Shown one piece after another: positions 14,021 to 21,274 of a stretch of DNA of 22,512 bases (positions within the stretch are counted from its first letter, which is position 1; each line of letters opens with the position of its first letter). A program made the translations under genes and the position numbers. Under the pieces are notes generated by a model. The model did not search any database and was not told where the DNA came from. It saw only the letters and a list, made by a program, of their open reading frames with translations. Source of the stretch: JBGQDM01 sp041495845 (GTDB lineage Bacteria; Acidobacteriota; Terriglobia; Terriglobales; Acidobacteriaceae); contig JBGQDM010000052.1 in NCBI GenBank assembly GCA_041495845.1, positions 1-22,512 of the forward strand, given 5' to 3'.

Positions 14021-14898
14021 GTGTTGCCGTTCCGCCAGTCAATCCGGTTGAGTCATTTTTGCGGTCGGACCGCATGCCGCACATCTGGTGCCCGGGCTGT
14101 GGCATCGGCACTACGGTGAACTGCTTCGCGCGCGCGATTGTGGATTCAAAGATTGATCTGGACACGGTGGCGGTGGTCTCCGGCATTGGCTGCACCGGAC
14201 GCGTGGCCGGCTATGTGAAGTTCGATTCGTTCCACACCACGCATGGGCGGGCCATCCCGTTCGCAACCGGACTCAAGCTGGCGAACCCGAAACTGAATGT
14301 GGTGGTTTACTCGGGCGACGGCGATTTGAGCGCCATCGGCGGCAATCACCTGATTCATGCGGCGCGCCGCAACCTCGACCTCAAAGTGATCTGCGTTAAC
14401 AATCTGATCTACGCCATGACGGGTGGGCAGACCGCGCCCACCACGCCGGAGCGCGCGCTGACCTCGACTTCGCCCTATGGAGCGGCGGAGCCCTCATTTA
14501 ATCTGCCGCACCTGGTAGAAGCAGCGGGCGCGGTCTACGTGGCGCGCTGGACGACGTTTCACGTGCGCCAGTTGGCGCGCGCCATGCAGGAAATGTTTGC
14601 CAAGAAGGGGTTCTGCTTCATTGAGATCATTTCGCCCTGCCCCACGCTCTACCAACGGCGCAACAAGATGGGCGACGGCCTGGATACGATGAAGTTTTAC
14701 AAAGAAGTGAGCAAAGTGAAGCACGGCGCGCCCACCAGCGAACTGGGCCTCTCCCTGACAGGGGAAATCACAGTGGGCAAATTTGTGGATCGCGACCGCC
14801 CCGATTACGAAACCATGCAGCGCACGCAAATGAGGCACGCGCTGGGCGAGCGCTACGTAGAGCCAACGGAGACGTCATGCAGCTGCAGCGACATCTAA
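14017..14898 (+). CDS. korB: 2-oxoacid:ferredoxin oxidoreductase, beta subunit (TPP-binding)
   Basis: The beta subunit (293 residues) holds thiamine pyrophosphate and a [4Fe-4S] cluster. The cluster ligands expected for this family are Cys25 and Cys28 (WCPGCGIG), Cys59 (SGIGCTGR) and Cys208 (ISPCPT). The TPP and magnesium motif is GDGDLSAIGGNH at 100-111, completed by NNLIYAMTGGQ at 128-138. The set resembles KorB of 2-oxoglutarate synthase. It overlaps alpha by four bases (ATGA) and gamma by 22. The last residues, TSCSCSDI, arise from the overlap with korC and add two cysteines at the C-terminus that the core fold does not need. Confidence 0.92.
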   Translation: MSVAVPPVNPVESFLRSDRMPHIWCPGCGIGTTVNCFARAIVDSKIDLDTVAVVSGIGCTGRVAGYVKFDSFHTTHGRAIPFATGLKLANPKLNVVVYSGDGDLSAIGGNHLIHAARRNLDLKVICVNNLIYAMTGGQTAPTTPERALTSTSPYGAAEPSFNLPHLVEAAGAVYVARWTTFHVRQLARAMQEMFAKKGFCFIEIISPCPTLYQRRNKMGDGLDTMKFYKEVSKVKHGAPTSELGLSLTGEITVGKFVDRDRPDYETMQRTQMRHALGERYVEPTETSCSCSDI

Positions 14899-15476
14899 CG
14901 GAAATCCGCATTGCGGGCTTTGGTGGTCAGGGGGTCATCCTCTCCGCCATCGTGCTGGGGAAGGCCGCGTCCATTTTCGAGGGCGACTTCGCCACCATGA
15001 CACAAAACTTTGGGCCGGAAGCGCGCGGCGGCGCTTGCAGCGCGCAGCTGATCGTCTCGGACCAGCCCGTGCTCTATCCCTACGTCGCCCAGCCAGACAT
15101 TCTGGTGGTCATGTCGCAGGAAGCGTATGCGAAGTTTGCGCCGGAGATGAAGGACGGAGGCACGCTGATCATCGAGCAGGACCTGGTGCGCGTGAGCGAA
15201 CTGCCGGCGGAGACGAAGGTGTACAGCATTCCGGCCACGCGTTTGGCGGAGGAGTTGGGCAAGCGCATGGTGCTCAACATGGTGATGGTGGGGTTTTTCA
15301 CCGCGGTGACGCGGTTGCTGGAGGCTGACGCGGTGCGGCAAGCGGTGGCAGACTCCGTGCCGGAGGCGTATCGCGAGTTGAATCTGAAGGCGTTTGACAA
15401 AGGCTACGAGTACGGGGCGAATGCGGAGCCTGTGTCCCCGGGCGTGGAAACCCAGCCGGTATATCTCCAGGAGTAG
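14877..15476 (+). CDS. korC: 2-oxoacid:ferredoxin oxidoreductase, gamma subunit
   Basis: The gamma subunit (199 residues) is the PFOR domain III equivalent that helps bind CoA and closes the active site. The diagnostic glycine-rich motif GFGGQGVILSA starts at residue 14, followed by QNFGPEARGGACSAQLIVSD near residues 43-62. The start ATG 14877 lies inside the end of korB in another frame, with GGAG at about 14868-14871 upstream. With korD, korA and korB it makes a complete four-subunit enzyme in the order known from archaeal and many bacterial 2-oxoglutarate or branched-chain 2-oxoacid synthases. Such an enzyme could supply reduced ferredoxin or work in the TCA cycle. Confidence 0.9.
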   Translation: MQLQRHLTEIRIAGFGGQGVILSAIVLGKAASIFEGDFATMTQNFGPEARGGACSAQLIVSDQPVLYPYVAQPDILVVMSQEAYAKFAPEMKDGGTLIIEQDLVRVSELPAETKVYSIPATRLAEELGKRMVLNMVMVGFFTAVTRLLEADAVRQAVADSVPEAYRELNLKAFDKGYEYGANAEPVSPGVETQPVYLQE

Positions 15477-15535
15477 AAGCAGCTGCGGAGTGGAAGAAGC
15501 GCGGGCACCCGCCCCTACGCAAGCTTTCGCAGAGC

Positions 15536-15541
15536 TACAAT
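15536..15541 (+). promoter_or_regulatory. Candidate -10 box before ligD
   Basis: TACAAT ends nine bases before the ATG at 15551, with no Shine-Dalgarno sequence between. This is consistent with a transcript that starts at or within a few bases of the start codon. No -35 match is evident. Confidence 0.4.
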
Positions 15542-15550
15542 CGTTTCCGC

Positions 15551-17452
15551 ATGTCCCTGGCGGAATACAAGCGCAAACGCCGTTTTGAAGCCACCCCTGA
15601 GCCTCCACCCGAGGTGCAGCCAAAGTCACAGCATCGCTTTGTGGTGCAGCGGCACGAAGCCTCGCGGCTGCACTATGACTTCCGGCTGGAGCTCGAAGGG
15701 GTGCTGAAGTCGTGGGCCGTGCCCAAGGGCCCGTCGCTCGATCCCGCCGACAAGCGGCTGGCGATGCAGGTCGAAGACCATCCGGTTTCCTATTTTGATT
15801 TTGAAGGCGTGATCCCCGAGGGCAATTATGGTGCGGGGACGGTGATGGTGTGGGACGTGGGCACCTGGCAGCCGCTTTCGCCCAAGCCGGTGCAGGGGAA
15901 ATTTGTGCCGGGCACCGACGAAGAAGCGCTCGCCATGCTGACGCAGGGAGATTTCAAATTCCGGCTGGCAGGGAAGAAAATCAGCGGCGACTTTGCGCTG
16001 GTGCGCATGCGGTCGCGGCGTCCGGGCAGCAAAGGAACGGAATGGCTCCTCATCAAGAAACGCGATGAACACGTGGTGGGGGGCTACGACCCGGAGCAGG
16101 AGACCAAGTCGGTGCTGTCGAACCGAACGATGAAGGAGATTGCGGTGCAGCGTGATGCAGAGTGGGTGAGCCGTCCGGCGGGCCGGGGCAAGCTGAAGGC
16201 GGCATGGCTGGCTGAAGCGGTGGCCAAGCTTGATCGCCAAAAGCAGGCAACCACAGAGAGCGCAGAGAGCGCGGAGAAGAAAAAAGCGAAGCAAGTCGGG
16301 CCACGGATTTCACGGAGCGGCACGGATCAACATCGGGAAAATTCTGACACGCAGAGTGCGCAGAAGGATTCGCGGAGATCGCAGAGAAAAACGAAAGCTC
16401 CCACCGCGGAGGGCTCGGGAGAGCCAGAGCGAGATGGGGCGCCGCGGGTGATTCAAAGTTTTCCCGGAAAGCGGCGTGCGCCGATGCCGGCAGTCGTCCA
16501 TCCGATGCTGGCTACACCGTGGGATGACGCCTTTGACAGTGAAGATTGGCTTTTCGAAATCAAATGGGACGGCTACCGCGCGATCACCTTCGTGGGAAAC
16601 GGCAAGGCGCGGCTGGTTTCGCGGAACCAGAACGACATGACCGCGCAGTTTTCCGAGCTGGAGAAAATCGCGGCGCATCTCTCGGCGAAGACGGCGGTGC
16701 TCGACGGCGAGATTGTGGCACTGGATGAAGCAGGGCGCTCGTCGTTCAGCCTGATGCAGCAGCGTTCGGGCTTTTCCGCGAGGGGGCGTCGAGGGCCCCG
16801 CGATCCCCAGGTTCCGGTCGTGTATTACGCGTTTGATCTGCTTTATCTGGATGGCTACGACTTGCGACGTGTGCCGCTGGAGCAGCGCAAGCAAGCCCTG
16901 GCAGCGGTGGTGCAGGCGGGCGAGATCCTCCGCTACTCGGACCACCAGGTTGCGCACGGCGTGGCCCTGCTTTCCGTCGCGCAGAAGAGTGGGCTGGAGG
17001 GGATTCTCGCCAAGCGGCGTGCCAGCTTCTACGAGGAACGCCGCAGCACGGACTGGCGCAAGATCAAGATCACGCAGCGCATGGAATGCGTGATCGGCGG
17101 GTACACGGAACCGCAGGGCAGTCGGGAGTTTTTCGGCTCGGTGGTGCTCGGCCTTCACAATCGTCAAGGGAAGCTGGTGCATGTGGGACAGGCGGGCAGC
17201 GGGTTCGACCAGAAGATGCAAAAGGAAATCTGGACGCTGCTGGAGGCGCGTGCCAGCAAGCGCAACCCGTTTGCGGGGGAAGTGCAGGCGCTGCGGGCGG
17301 TGCATTGGGTGAAGCCGCAACTGGTGGCGGAGATCAAGTTCGCCGAGTGGACCCACGAGCGGCAGTTGCGGTCCCCGGTATTTCTCGGCTTGCGCGAGGA
17401 CAAATCGCCTGAGGAATGCGAACTGCCGGAGCAGATGGAAACCACACGCTGA
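15551..17452 (+). CDS. ligD: ATP-dependent DNA ligase LigD, phosphoesterase plus ligase domains
   Basis: LigD seals double-strand breaks in bacterial non-homologous end joining, usually with Ku. This 633-residue form starts with a 3'-phosphoesterase domain at about residues 28-190. Its likely catalytic residues are His35, His41, Asp43, Arg45, His77 and Tyr81 (phrases RFVVQRHEASRLHYDFRLEL and EDHPVSYFDFEG). The adenylating ligase domain begins near residue 316; the nucleotide-accepting lysine is Lys338 in FEIKWDGYR, and the OB-fold follows to the end. The primase-like polymerase domain is absent, and no Ku gene lies in this window. The linker at about residues 220-310 is low-complexity and encoded by repeat-like DNA. 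No ribosome-binding site is visible before ATG 15551. Confidence 0.93.
   Translation: MSLAEYKRKRRFEATPEPPPEVQPKSQHRFVVQRHEASRLHYDFRLELEGVLKSWAVPKGPSLDPADKRLAMQVEDHPVSYFDFEGVIPEGNYGAGTVMVWDVGTWQPLSPKPVQGKFVPGTDEEALAMLTQGDFKFRLAGKKISGDFALVRMRSRRPGSKGTEWLLIKKRDEHVVGGYDPEQETKSVLSNRTMKEIAVQRDAEWVSRPAGRGKLKAAWLAEAVAKLDRQKQATTESAESAEKKKAKQVGPRISRSGTDQHRENSDTQSAQKDSRRSQRKTKAPTAEGSGEPERDGAPRVIQSFPGKRRAPMPAVVHPMLATPWDDAFDSEDWLFEIKWDGYRAITFVGNGKARLVSRNQNDMTAQFSELEKIAAHLSAKTAVLDGEIVALDEAGRSSFSLMQQRSGFSARGRRGPRDPQVPVVYYAFDLLYLDGYDLRRVPLEQRKQALAAVVQAGEILRYSDHQVAHGVALLSVAQKSGLEGILAKRRASFYEERRSTDWRKIKITQRMECVIGGYTEPQGSREFFGSVVLGLHNRQGKLVHVGQAGSGFDQKMQKEIWTLLEARASKRNPFAGEVQALRAVHWVKPQLVAEIKFAEWTHERQLRSPVFLGLREDKSPEECELPEQMETTR
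16250..16391 (+). repeat. Dispersed-repeat-like block inside ligD
   Basis: Three short-period blocks follow one another. At 16252-16278 the units CACAGAGAG, CGCAGAGAG and CGCGGAGAA have period nine. At 16302-16340 CACGGATTT, CACGGAGCGG, CACGGATCAA and CATCGGGAAA have a period of about ten. At 16349-16390 degenerate CGCAGAG and CGCGGAG units recur. This composition resembles the CACGGAT and CAGAG repeats common between genes in some environmental bacteria. Here the DNA is in frame and would be translated as the ligase linker. Confidence 0.7.
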
Positions 17453-17465
17453 CGGCGGGAGCGCT

Positions 17466-18482
17466 CTACTTCGCGCCCTTGTTGATGTCCTTGACCGGCA
17501 CGAGTGTGCCGTAATCCTTGCCGGTGGGGTCGGTGGCGCGGGTCACGATCGCGGTAAAGCCGTCTGCCAGTTCGCTGTAGCGCGTCAGCAGGGCGCGGGC
17601 CACAGCCTGATTGTCGGCGTAGGCGGCTTTGATGTCGGAGATGTCCGCGGCGTCATATTTCACAATCAGCGCAATTTCACCGGCTACACCGAGCGCGAAA
17701 AGCGAACGCACGCGATAGGTCCTGGCGCCGCTCGTGAGTTCGAGTGCCTTGTCGGCGGGAAAGTCAGCGGGCTGCATCTGTTGGGCTTCGTCGAAGAGCT
17801 GATCGCTGAGTTGCGTGCTCAGGAAAGGCACGGGAGAGGCCAGATTGCGGGCTTGCTGGAAGTAGAGCCAGGCGTTATGCGTTTGTCCCTTGGCCTTAAA
17901 GGCGCGCGCTTGTTCGGCAAACCACGCCGCATCATGTCCTGCGGAGTCGGCGGCCTTGACATAGAAACCGCCCAGCTTCCACTCCGTAGCAACCTGCTGC
18001 AGAACGAATGAAACAGTGAAGCGGCCTGCACTGGCCGCGGCTTCCAGAATCACGACCGCATAATGCCCCGGGGGCAACTGCATGAGCACAAACACGGCGC
18101 TCGAAGCGGTCTGGCCGTGGGCCCCAAAGACGCCGCAGAGAAACTCAGCCCGGTCAAAGGTTGCCGTGCCATCAGCATTCAGGCCGTAGAGCGAGCGCAG
18201 GCTGGCGGTGGCGCCGGCCAGGGTGGCCTGATTTTCTTTGACGGCAGCGGTGACGCCGGCGAAATCTGCAGCCAGGCTGGGAATGGCACTCTGCCGCAGG
18301 CCCTCGCTGTCGCCCTTCGCGAAGAGGTCGAAGTAGCGGCGAGCGGTGGCCTCGATGGCGGACTTGTCGGCGGGCAGGAGATCTTCGACCGTCTGGCAGG
18401 TCTGCGCCGCCAGGCGCGCGCCAGGCGCGACCAACGTCCACAGAATCAATAACCTGCACCAGCTTCGCGAGGTTCGTGCCAT
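17466..18482 (-). CDS. Hypothetical exported protein
   Basis: I do not recognise this 338-residue protein. An N-terminal signal peptide is evident (basic MARTSRSWCR, hydrophobic LLILWTLVAPGA, cleavage probably after ARLAAQ near residue 27), so it is likely periplasmic or secreted. The mature part contains ATARRYFDLFAKGDSEGL early, then VFVLMQLPPGHYAVVILEA and WKLGGFYVKAADSAGHDAAW, and looks like a mostly helical domain of unknown role. The frame stays open upstream on this strand through the neighbouring gene, but ATG 18482 has GGAAGGG just upstream and gives the signal peptide. Its stop lies 13 bases from the ligD stop (convergent). It is divergent from the STN-domain gene. Confidence 0.8.
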   Translation of the reverse strand: MARTSRSWCRLLILWTLVAPGARLAAQTCQTVEDLLPADKSAIEATARRYFDLFAKGDSEGLRQSAIPSLAADFAGVTAAVKENQATLAGATASLRSLYGLNADGTATFDRAEFLCGVFGAHGQTASSAVFVLMQLPPGHYAVVILEAAASAGRFTVSFVLQQVATEWKLGGFYVKAADSAGHDAAWFAEQARAFKAKGQTHNAWLYFQQARNLASPVPFLSTQLSDQLFDEAQQMQPADFPADKALELTSGARTYRVRSLFALGVAGEIALIVKYDAADISDIKAAYADNQAVARALLTRYSELADGFTAIVTRATDPTGKDYGTLVPVKDINKGAK

Positions 18483-18498
18483 GACCCTTCCCGTCTGT

Positions 18499-18504
18499 AT
18501 TGTA
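18499..18504 (-). promoter_or_regulatory. Candidate -10 box for the minus-strand exported protein
   Basis: On the minus strand TACAAT lies 16 bases before the ATG at 18482, with a GGAAGGG ribosome-binding site between. No -35 element is convincing at the usual distance. Confidence 0.4.
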
Positions 18505-18577
18505 CGATGCCCGCAAACGCCTGCCGGTGGCCGTTTTCGCCTGCATCTTCGCGGCCGGGTACCTCGCAAAACGGTGT

Positions 18578-18583
18578 TAGAAT
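18578..18583 (+). promoter_or_regulatory. Candidate -10 box for the STN-domain gene
   Basis: TAGAAT within GTTAGAATAC lies 40 bases before the ATG at 18624 in the 141-base divergent region. The assignment rests on the hexamer alone. Confidence 0.35.
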
Positions 18584-18623
18584 ACTCCCCAGCCGTCGGT
18601 TTTACACGGCGCCTGGGGTTGGG

Positions 18624-19457
18624 ATGTCGTGGTTCCGGGCCAAGACGTTGGGGCTGGCGCTCTCTCTGTTCTTGTTGTGTGCGGTTTCTGCTGCCGCCCA
18701 GGTCCGCCGCGTACGACCGCACCGGGTGGCACGCCAGAACGTGGCAGCAGTTCCGGTCGCTCCTGCCCCAGCTCCCGCAGTCTTGTTGCCGGTGCAAATG
18801 CCGGCCACTCCGCCACAAGTCAGTTATCAGAATGGTCTGCTGACCATCGTCGCGCCCAACTCGACTCTCGGCGACATCCTGAATGCCGTGCGCAGCCATA
18901 CAGGCGCGGCGGTGGACATTCCGCCAGCGGACACCAGCGAACGTGTGATCGGGCAGTTGGGCCCGGGACCGGCACGCGATGTGCTTACCCAGCTCCTCAA
19001 CGGTTCGTCGTTTAACTATGTGATGACCAGCCCGGGGAACGATCCCGGGGCGTTGGCGCACCTGGTGCTGATTCCGCGGGTGGGGATTGCTTCGAGCGCA
19101 GCCAGCAGCGCCAGCTCGGCTGTCTACAACAGCCAGCCGCAGCAGCCGGTGGTCAACAATTTTGGCGCGCCACCGGTGATCCAGCAGCCGCTCACGGCGG
19201 AAGAACCGGAAGCTCCGGTCGAGGATGAGGCCGCGGATGTGACCGACGAGCAGGAAGTCCAGCCGACACCGGAAGAAACTGGCGCCGAGCAGCAGCAGAA
19301 CCCCGGCCCGCAGGGTGCGCGGACGCCAGAACAACTTCTACAAGATCTGCAGCAGCAACAGCAGCGCCTGCAACTGCTGCAACAACAGCAGCAGCAATTC
19401 CAGCAGCAGCAACCTCCTAACCAGCAGGGGCCCAACCCCTCGCCGCAGGTGGAGTAG
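18624..19457 (+). CDS. Exported STN/secretin-like domain protein with Gln-rich tail
   Basis: This 277-residue protein has a signal peptide (KTLGLALSLFLLCAVSAAAQ, cleavage near residue 26) and a Pro/Ala-rich spacer. A domain at about residues 70-155 resembles the secretin and TonB short N-terminal (STN) fold: VSYQNGLLTIVAPNSTLGDIL, VDIPP, then LLNGSSFNYVM. An acidic Pro/Glu region and a glutamine-rich helical tail at about 230-265 follow. There is no secretin pore or TonB-dependent barrel, so it is not a complete secretin; a periplasmic adaptor role is possible but unproven. The frame is open back to 18507, but ATG 18624 starts the signal peptide and lies after the candidate -10 box. Confidence 0.8.
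   Translation: MSWFRAKTLGLALSLFLLCAVSAAAQVRRVRPHRVARQNVAAVPVAPAPAPAVLLPVQMPATPPQVSYQNGLLTIVAPNSTLGDILNAVRSHTGAAVDIPPADTSERVIGQLGPGPARDVLTQLLNGSSFNYVMTSPGNDPGALAHLVLIPRVGIASSAASSASSAVYNSQPQQPVVNNFGAPPVIQQPLTAEEPEAPVEDEAADVTDEQEVQPTPEETGAEQQQNPGPQGARTPEQLLQDLQQQQQRLQLLQQQQQQFQQQQPPNQQGPNPSPQVE
19346..19411 (+). repeat. CAG/CAA-rich low-complexity tract
   Basis: This tract encodes the glutamine-rich tail of the STN-domain protein with mixed CAG and CAA codons broken by leucine and phenylalanine. The mixed codons suggest selection for glutamine and not simple recent slippage. Confidence 0.75.
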
Positions 19458-19514
19458 GGCAGCAGGCGTCCACAGCCAGAGCACAAGAGACGGCACGCAA
19501 CATCGCGGGAGTGG

Positions 19515-19520
19515 TACGCT
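19515..19520 (+). promoter_or_regulatory. Possible -10 box before the MBL-fold gene
   Basis: TACGCT ends seven bases before the ATG at 19528, with no Shine-Dalgarno sequence between. The hexamer is a weak match to TATAAT; the spacing repeats that seen before the MFS and ligD genes. Confidence 0.25.
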
Positions 19521-19527
19521 CGCGCAC

Positions 19528-20445
19528 ATGCGAAGAATTTTGTTTTCTTGCTTGGTGATGCTGGTTGCGGCGGAAGTGAGCGGAGCGCAGAGCGGCGGGG
19601 CTGGCACTGCGCATACGCAAGTCGTGATGCTGGGAACGGGAACACCGCAGGCGGACCCAGAGCGGTCGGGGCCGGCGGTCGCGGTGGTGGTGAATGACGC
19701 CGCGTATCTGGTGGATTGCGGGCCGGGGGTGGTGCGGCGGGCAGCCGCAGCGGAGCGGGCGGGCATCCACGCGCTGGCGCCGCAGAAGCTGAAGGTTGTT
19801 TTCATCACTCACCTACACTCGGACCATACACTGGGATATCCCGACTTGATTTTTTCGCCCTGGGTACTGGGCCGGACTGAGCCGCTGCAGGCCTATGGGC
19901 CACGCGGGCTGCGGGCCATGACCGGCCACATCGAGAAGGCGTGGAAGGAAGACGTTCGCGTTCGTACTGAGGGTCTGGAGGGCGGGAACCGGACCGGATC
20001 CAGAGTGGTGGTAAAAGAGATTGCGCCGGGTGAGATTTATCGCGATGCGAACGTGCGAGTGACGGCATTCGCGGTAAAGCACGGCAGTTGGAAGCAGGCG
20101 TTCGGCTACCGCTTTGACACGGCGGGCCGCAGCATTGTGATTTCCGGCGACACGGCGCCCAGCGAAACCGTGGTGGAGGCCTGCCACGGCTGCGATGTGC
20201 TGTTGCATGAAATTTACAATCCGAAGCGGCGGAAGATTCTGGAGGACCCCAAGCGGCTGGCGTACTTCCGGGCGTTTCATACTTCGCCGGAAGAGTTGGC
20301 GGAGATTGCGCAGCGAGCCAAGCCCAAGCTGCTCGTGCTGTATCACCAGGGGATGGGAGAGATACCCGAGGGAGACCTGCTGGAGCAGGTGCGGGCGAGG
20401 TATGCGGGGGCGATGGTCTCAGCCAAGGACTTGGGCGTGTATTAG
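19528..20445 (+). CDS. Exported RNase Z-like metallo-beta-lactamase-fold hydrolase
   Basis: This 305-residue protein has a signal peptide (MRRILFSCLVMLVAAEVSGAQ, cleavage near residue 21) and then a metallo-beta-lactamase fold of the RNase Z/ElaC type. Likely zinc ligands are His95, His97, Asp99, His100 (THLHSDH), His185 (KHGSW), Asp208 (SGDTAPSE) and His273 (LYHQG); His251 (FHTSPEEL) matches a conserved RNase Z histidine. Because it is exported, tRNA 3' processing is unlikely, and phosphodiesterase, lactonase or sulfatase-like activity is more plausible. The frame is open upstream to 19315, overlapping the STN gene, but ATG 19528 starts the signal peptide. It converges on the minus-strand methyltransferase with 25 bases between stops. 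Confidence 0.88.
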   Translation: MRRILFSCLVMLVAAEVSGAQSGGAGTAHTQVVMLGTGTPQADPERSGPAVAVVVNDAAYLVDCGPGVVRRAAAAERAGIHALAPQKLKVVFITHLHSDHTLGYPDLIFSPWVLGRTEPLQAYGPRGLRAMTGHIEKAWKEDVRVRTEGLEGGNRTGSRVVVKEIAPGEIYRDANVRVTAFAVKHGSWKQAFGYRFDTAGRSIVISGDTAPSETVVEACHGCDVLLHEIYNPKRRKILEDPKRLAYFRAFHTSPEELAEIAQRAKPKLLVLYHQGMGEIPEGDLLEQVRARYAGAMVSAKDLGVY

Positions 20446-20447
20446 GG

Positions 20448-20469
20448 ATTGCAGAAGTCAGATTGCAGA
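20448..20469 (+). repeat. Short ATTGCAGA direct repeat between convergent genes
   Basis: ATTGCAGA occurs at 20448-20455 and again at 20462-20469, filling most of the 25-base gap between the two stop codons. It may be a trace of a dispersed repeat. No terminator hairpin is seen here. Confidence 0.45.
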
Positions 20470-20470
20470 T

Positions 20471-21268
20471 TCAGGGCGCCTTTGGGGAGCGGAGCTTCCA
20501 GTGGAGCTGGCGGAGCATGCCGAGGCAGAGTTCGGCATCGGCGGCGGAGAGACGAAGGCGGCGGACGAGGCGGCGGATTTTTTCTTCGGTGACGGGTGAG
20601 GCTGGCTCCGGCAGGTAGCCGCTCACGCATAAGGATTCCAATAAGATTTGAGTAAGGCGGTCGATCGCGGCGGCGGGAGCTGGCTTGGCATTCTTTCCGG
20701 CTGGCTTGCCCGCCGCTTTTCTTGCGGCAAGCGCAGGCTTTGCGCCACGTGCAACTTCGTAAAGACAGACAGCCACGGCTTGGCCGAGGTTCATGGAGAC
20801 GTGTTGCTCGCGTGTGGGGATATGGAGCAGCCAGTGGCAGTGGCTGAAGTCGTGGTTGGAGAGGCCGCGCTTTTCGGAGCCGAAGAGAAGCGCGATGCGG
20901 CCGCGATGGCGACGGATGAGGCCAGCAGCCTGGTCGAGGCGGTGCAGTGGCTGCTGCAGCTCGCGAGCGCGTCCAGCGGTGGTGCCGATGACCAGAGTGC
21001 AGTCCGCAATGGCTGCGGCGAGGTTGGGGAATTCCCGGGCGTTGGCGAGGAGTTCGGACGCGCCAACCGCAGAGCGGGCTTGGCGAAATGCCACGGCATA
21101 CGGGTTGACGACGCGAAGATCAGAGAAGTCAAAGTTGCTCATGGCGCGGGCAACGGCGCCGATGTTGAGCGGGTTGCGCGGGGCGACGAGCACGACGGCG
21201 AGGCGGGCAGCGAGGGACAAGGGAGAATATTCTAACCGCTGCGGGTGTGGACGTAGGCCAGTTTCCAT
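20471..21268 (-). CDS. trmJ: TrmJ-family RNA methyltransferase (SPOUT)
   Basis: This SPOUT-class methyltransferase uses S-adenosylmethionine; the closest known family, TrmJ, methylates the 2'-OH of tRNA nucleotide 32. Diagnostic blocks are NPLNIGAVARAMSNF near residues 32-46, LLFGSEKRGLSN near 127-138 and IPTREQHVSMNLGQAVAVCLYE near 150-171, which form the knot and cofactor site. A Lys/Ala/Pro-rich insert near 175-200 precedes a helical C-terminal domain. Two starts are possible: ATG 21268 (265 residues) or TTG 21220 (249), which begins right where family homology begins and lies eight bases after a TAGAAT (21234-21229). I give the longer form because ATG is the stronger start codon. The rRNA or tRNA target is inferred. 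Confidence 0.87.
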   Translation of the reverse strand: METGLRPHPQRLEYSPLSLAARLAVVLVAPRNPLNIGAVARAMSNFDFSDLRVVNPYAVAFRQARSAVGASELLANAREFPNLAAAIADCTLVIGTTAGRARELQQPLHRLDQAAGLIRRHRGRIALLFGSEKRGLSNHDFSHCHWLLHIPTREQHVSMNLGQAVAVCLYEVARGAKPALAARKAAGKPAGKNAKPAPAAAIDRLTQILLESLCVSGYLPEPASPVTEEKIRRLVRRLRLSAADAELCLGMLRQLHWKLRSPKAP

Positions 21269-21274
21269 GCCACG

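Noticed and set aside
16250..16391. CRISPR array or insertion sequence inside ligD
   Set aside because: Units are only 9-10 bases, degenerate and without spacers. There is no transposase or terminal inverted repeat, and the frame continues through.
16310..17356. A 348-codon minus-strand open frame
   Set aside because: It is antisense to the ligase domain of ligD, whose motifs are intact, and its own translation shows no domain-like pattern.
17466..19334. A single 622-codon minus-strand open frame covering the exported protein and the antisense of the STN gene
   Set aside because: The part upstream of 18482 is antisense to a gene with a clear signal peptide and domain, has no recognisable protein features, and ATG 18482 has its own ribosome-binding site and signal peptide.
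19346..19411. CAG tract as a genomic microsatellite element
   Set aside because: CAG and CAA codons are mixed and interrupted by other residues in frame, which fits a glutamine-rich protein segment better than simple repeat expansion.
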